From CAYHKY01 sp964357355 (GTDB taxonomy: Bacteria > Patescibacteriota > Microgenomatia > UBA10105), in the NCBI GenBank assembly GCA_964357355.1, contig CAYHKY010000040.1:1-12967 (forward strand): a stretch of DNA of 12,967 nt, in the 5' to 3' direction. Positions within the stretch are counted from its first letter, which is position 1, and each line of letters opens with the position of its first letter. Made by a program: the position numbers and the translations under genes. The notes under the pieces were generated by a model. That model was not told the origin of the DNA. It searched no databases and saw nothing but the letters and a program-made list of their open reading frames with translations. Shown piece after piece: positions 11,419 through 12,967 of this stretch.

Positions 11419-12505
11419 ATTTGATGAATCCAAGTGGATTTAGAAGAACGCCACCTTTGCGAACTTCAAAATGAAGATGTGGGCCTGATGACCTGCCGGT
11501 TGAACCCATCTTACCGATTACAGAACCTTTGGAAACAGCTTGACCAATGCTCACATATATATCTGACATATGACCATAAAGAGTTTGGTATCCGTTATTG
11601 TGGTCAATAATCACATGGTATCCATATCCGAAACGCCCATATTCCACTAGGATTACTTTGCCGGCATCTGCAGCTAATATCGCAGGCAGATCACGATTGG
11701 CGATGTCTACCGCCATGTGGTATGACACCGGCCGTTGGCTAATCACCCCTTGAGTAGGCCAAGTAAATTGGCCGTCACCGGCTGATTGACCGACTTGAGC
11801 AATAAGCTGGGGTATATATACAGGTTTTGCTTTGGGCATCACACCGTCAGGAACGACCAATGGTTGCCCCGCAGTCAGAGCAAACGTATCCAAATCGGCG
11901 AAATCATTAAACGGCCAGTTAAGTATTTTTTGCGCGTCAGTTTGGTATTTTTTGGCAATTGAATAAATTGTCTCACCTCTGGTTACTTTGTGTACTATCC
12001 CGGTAACCGGCGGAATCGAAAGATCATTTCCCACAGTCAATTTATCCCCTTTTAAATCCGGATTGAGCCAGCGGATACTTTCTATAGAAACACCAAACTC
12101 TTCAGACAGACTACCTAATGTATCGCCTTCAACTATTACATGAATAAGAATGCTGTCACGCGGCTTCGAAGATTCTTCTGTAGAAAATTCTTGGTTATCG
12201 AGAGATGACAAAACTGCTGACGGTGGAATAAAGTTTTCCAATCCTTGAGCTGCTTGCGAAGGGTATGAAGTCGCGATAATCGGAGCTATTACAATGCCGA
12301 CACCAATCAAAGAAAAAAATGAGGAATGGAGGAACGGCCGTTGATAGATGCCGCGTTTCGTAACTAAGAAACTAACAACAATATCCTTTTTTGCCTCAAG
12401 CCAAACCCATCCCTGATAACCGCGTTTCTGTACATAATGTGCGGCTATTCGGATGAATTCACCAAATTCACGTACCCAACTAATCGCTCTTTGCACGACA
12501 TACAT
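11417..12505 (-). CDS. LysM-M23 peptidoglycan endopeptidase, membrane-anchored
   Basis: 362 aa. A cytoplasmic head of about 58 residues (amphipathic and basic) leads to one transmembrane helix (about 60-80). Outside are two LysM domains that bind peptidoglycan glycan (about 121-165, VEGDTLGSLSEEFGVS; about 171-218, TRGETIYSIAKKY) and a C-terminal M23 domain (258-358). The zinc ligands and catalytic residues are visible: H263 and D267 (HMAVD), H312 (YGHMS), H343 and H345 (GPHLHFE). By family it is a lysostaphin-type metallopeptidase cutting peptide cross-links, or a regulator of such enzymes; with all ligands present, active hydrolysis is likely. A role in wall growth or division is inferred. 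It starts about 120 bp after rho on the same strand, but has its own promoter with TTGACA and a -10 8 nt before ATG 12505. Confidence 0.93.
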   Translation of the reverse strand: MYVVQRAISWVREFGEFIRIAAHYVQKRGYQGWVWLEAKKDIVVSFLVTKRGIYQRPFLHSSFFSLIGVGIVIAPIIATSYPSQAAQGLENFIPPSAVLSSLDNQEFSTEESSKPRDSILIHVIVEGDTLGSLSEEFGVSIESIRWLNPDLKGDKLTVGNDLSIPPVTGIVHKVTRGETIYSIAKKYQTDAQKILNWPFNDFADLDTFALTAGQPLVVPDGVMPKAKPVYIPQLIAQVGQSAGDGQFTWPTQGVISQRPVSYHMAVDIANRDLPAILAADAGKVILVEYGRFGYGYHVIIDHNNGYQTLYGHMSDIYVSIGQAVSKGSVIGKMGSTGRSSGPHLHFEVRKGGVLLNPLGFIK

Positions 12506-12513
12506 GATAGGTT

Positions 12514-12542
12514 AAACTACCAGATTTGCATGGGAGTGTCAA
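12514..12542 (-). promoter_or_regulatory. Promoter of the M23 gene, probably leaderless
   Basis: Perfect -35 TTGACA (12542-12537), 17-nt spacer, TAGTTT (12519-12514), then 8 nt to ATG 12505 with no Shine-Dalgarno. Confidence 0.55.
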
Positions 12543-12622
12543 AGCATCCTAACTATACCTTAATGGATCAGTTTCTATTTGAGGAAAACATATGCCCTAT
12601 AGTTCAGCTATGAAAAAGGTAT

Positions 12623-12967
12623 TTATGGACCTCCGGAGGCCAAACTTGCCAAAAACTCTTCATTGTTCTTAGATTTTGATAACCTATCCATAAGAGCTGC
12701 GGTTCTCTCAGAAGAATCATTTATTAAAAGCAGCATGTTCCTGAGTGTTACAATGCGCTTTAATTTTTCTTCATTTAAAAGCAGTTGTTCCTGGCGTGTT
12801 CCTGATTTCTCCACATCTATTGCTGGAAATATCCGCTTCTCCGCAAGAGCACGGGATAGGTGTAATTCCATGTTACCGGTGCCTTTGAATTCTTCGTAAA
12901 TCAGGTCATCCATACGAGAACCAGTCTCTACGAGCGCAGTCCCAATGATAGTCAATGACCCACCTTC
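12623..12967 (-). CDS. rho: Transcription termination factor Rho, C-terminal part
   Basis: 114 codons plus stop, open to the right edge, so the N-terminal RNA-binding and most of the ATPase domain lie outside. The visible part is the end of the RecA-like hexameric helicase: GGSLTIIGTALVETGSRMDD, EEFKGTGNMELHLSR, and AEKRIFPAIDVEKSGTRQEQLLL, all diagnostic for Rho. The GTGNMELHL stretch contains the R-loop and arginine-finger neighbourhood in this family. It ends LASGGP, with a CCTCCGGAGG palindrome in the last codons; a weak T-run follows about 10 nt after the stop. Rho unwinds nascent RNA to end transcription and would act where the window lacks hairpin terminators (purH, comEA operon). Confidence 0.96.
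   Translation of the reverse strand, partial: EGGSLTIIGTALVETGSRMDDLIYEEFKGTGNMELHLSRALAEKRIFPAIDVEKSGTRQEQLLLNEEKLKRIVTLRNMLLLINDSSERTAALMDRLSKSKNNEEFLASLASGGP

Noticed and set aside
12588..12642. Rho-gene terminator from the CCTCCGGAGG palindrome
   Set aside because: The palindrome has no loop, lies in the last codons, and the T-run is about 20 nt away, so it is too weak to call.

Overview
The window looks like a piece of a Candidate Phyla Radiation (Patescibacteria) genome, most likely Microgenomates-like. This is inferred from the compact AT-rich layout, the shortened and split competence genes, tRNA genes without an encoded CCA, short palindromic repeats scattered between and inside genes, and protein families I associate with that group (a double zinc-ribbon protein, a LysM/M23 peptidase with a long cytoplasmic head, a HTH gene with an NSDP-like motif). 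No rRNA or ribosomal protein gene is present to settle the lineage.

Layout. 1-884 (minus) is the 5' part of a gene encoding two tandem 134-residue helix-turn-helix modules; it runs off the left edge. 885-1744 has no gene but holds two 165-bp direct copies of a palindromic repeat around a very AT-rich spacer. 1745-4129 (minus) is a DNA-uptake operon: comEA, then comEC split into a membrane-channel gene and a metallo-beta-lactamase gene. 4184-4268 is an inverted copy of the repeat core. 4365-4928 (plus) encodes a membrane-anchored, cysteine- and proline-rich protein. It converges on leuS (4981-7713, minus), with a strong hairpin terminator between them. leuS carries two in-frame repeat-derived insertions. 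7714-8143 is intergenic, with a long hairpin and a bidirectional terminator. 8144-8419 (minus) is a small double zinc-ribbon protein behind a long structured leader. purH (8701-10305, plus) is the only other plus-strand gene. From 10394 to the right edge everything is on the minus strand: tRNA-Ala(GGC), a HTH / possible LAGLIDADG-like gene whose last codons overlap that tRNA, tRNA-Ala(CGC), a LysM/M23 cell-wall hydrolase, and the C-terminal end of rho.

Themes. (1) One mobile palindromic element of about 85 bp occurs four times. Its three stems vary in compensating ways, one copy sits in frame inside essential leuS, and one supplies the ATG of the longest comEA reading frame. (2) Several genes (tandem-HTH gene, leuS, M23 gene, the HTH gene between tRNAs) have a -10-like hexamer only 6-8 nt before the start codon and no Shine-Dalgarno, which suggests leaderless mRNAs. 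(3) The zinc-ribbon gene is preceded by a nested RNA structure that buries a near-perfect Shine-Dalgarno and is a candidate cis-regulatory RNA. The genes mostly serve basic cell functions (translation, transcription termination, purine synthesis, wall remodelling, DNA uptake); I see no defence system, prophage or CRISPR.
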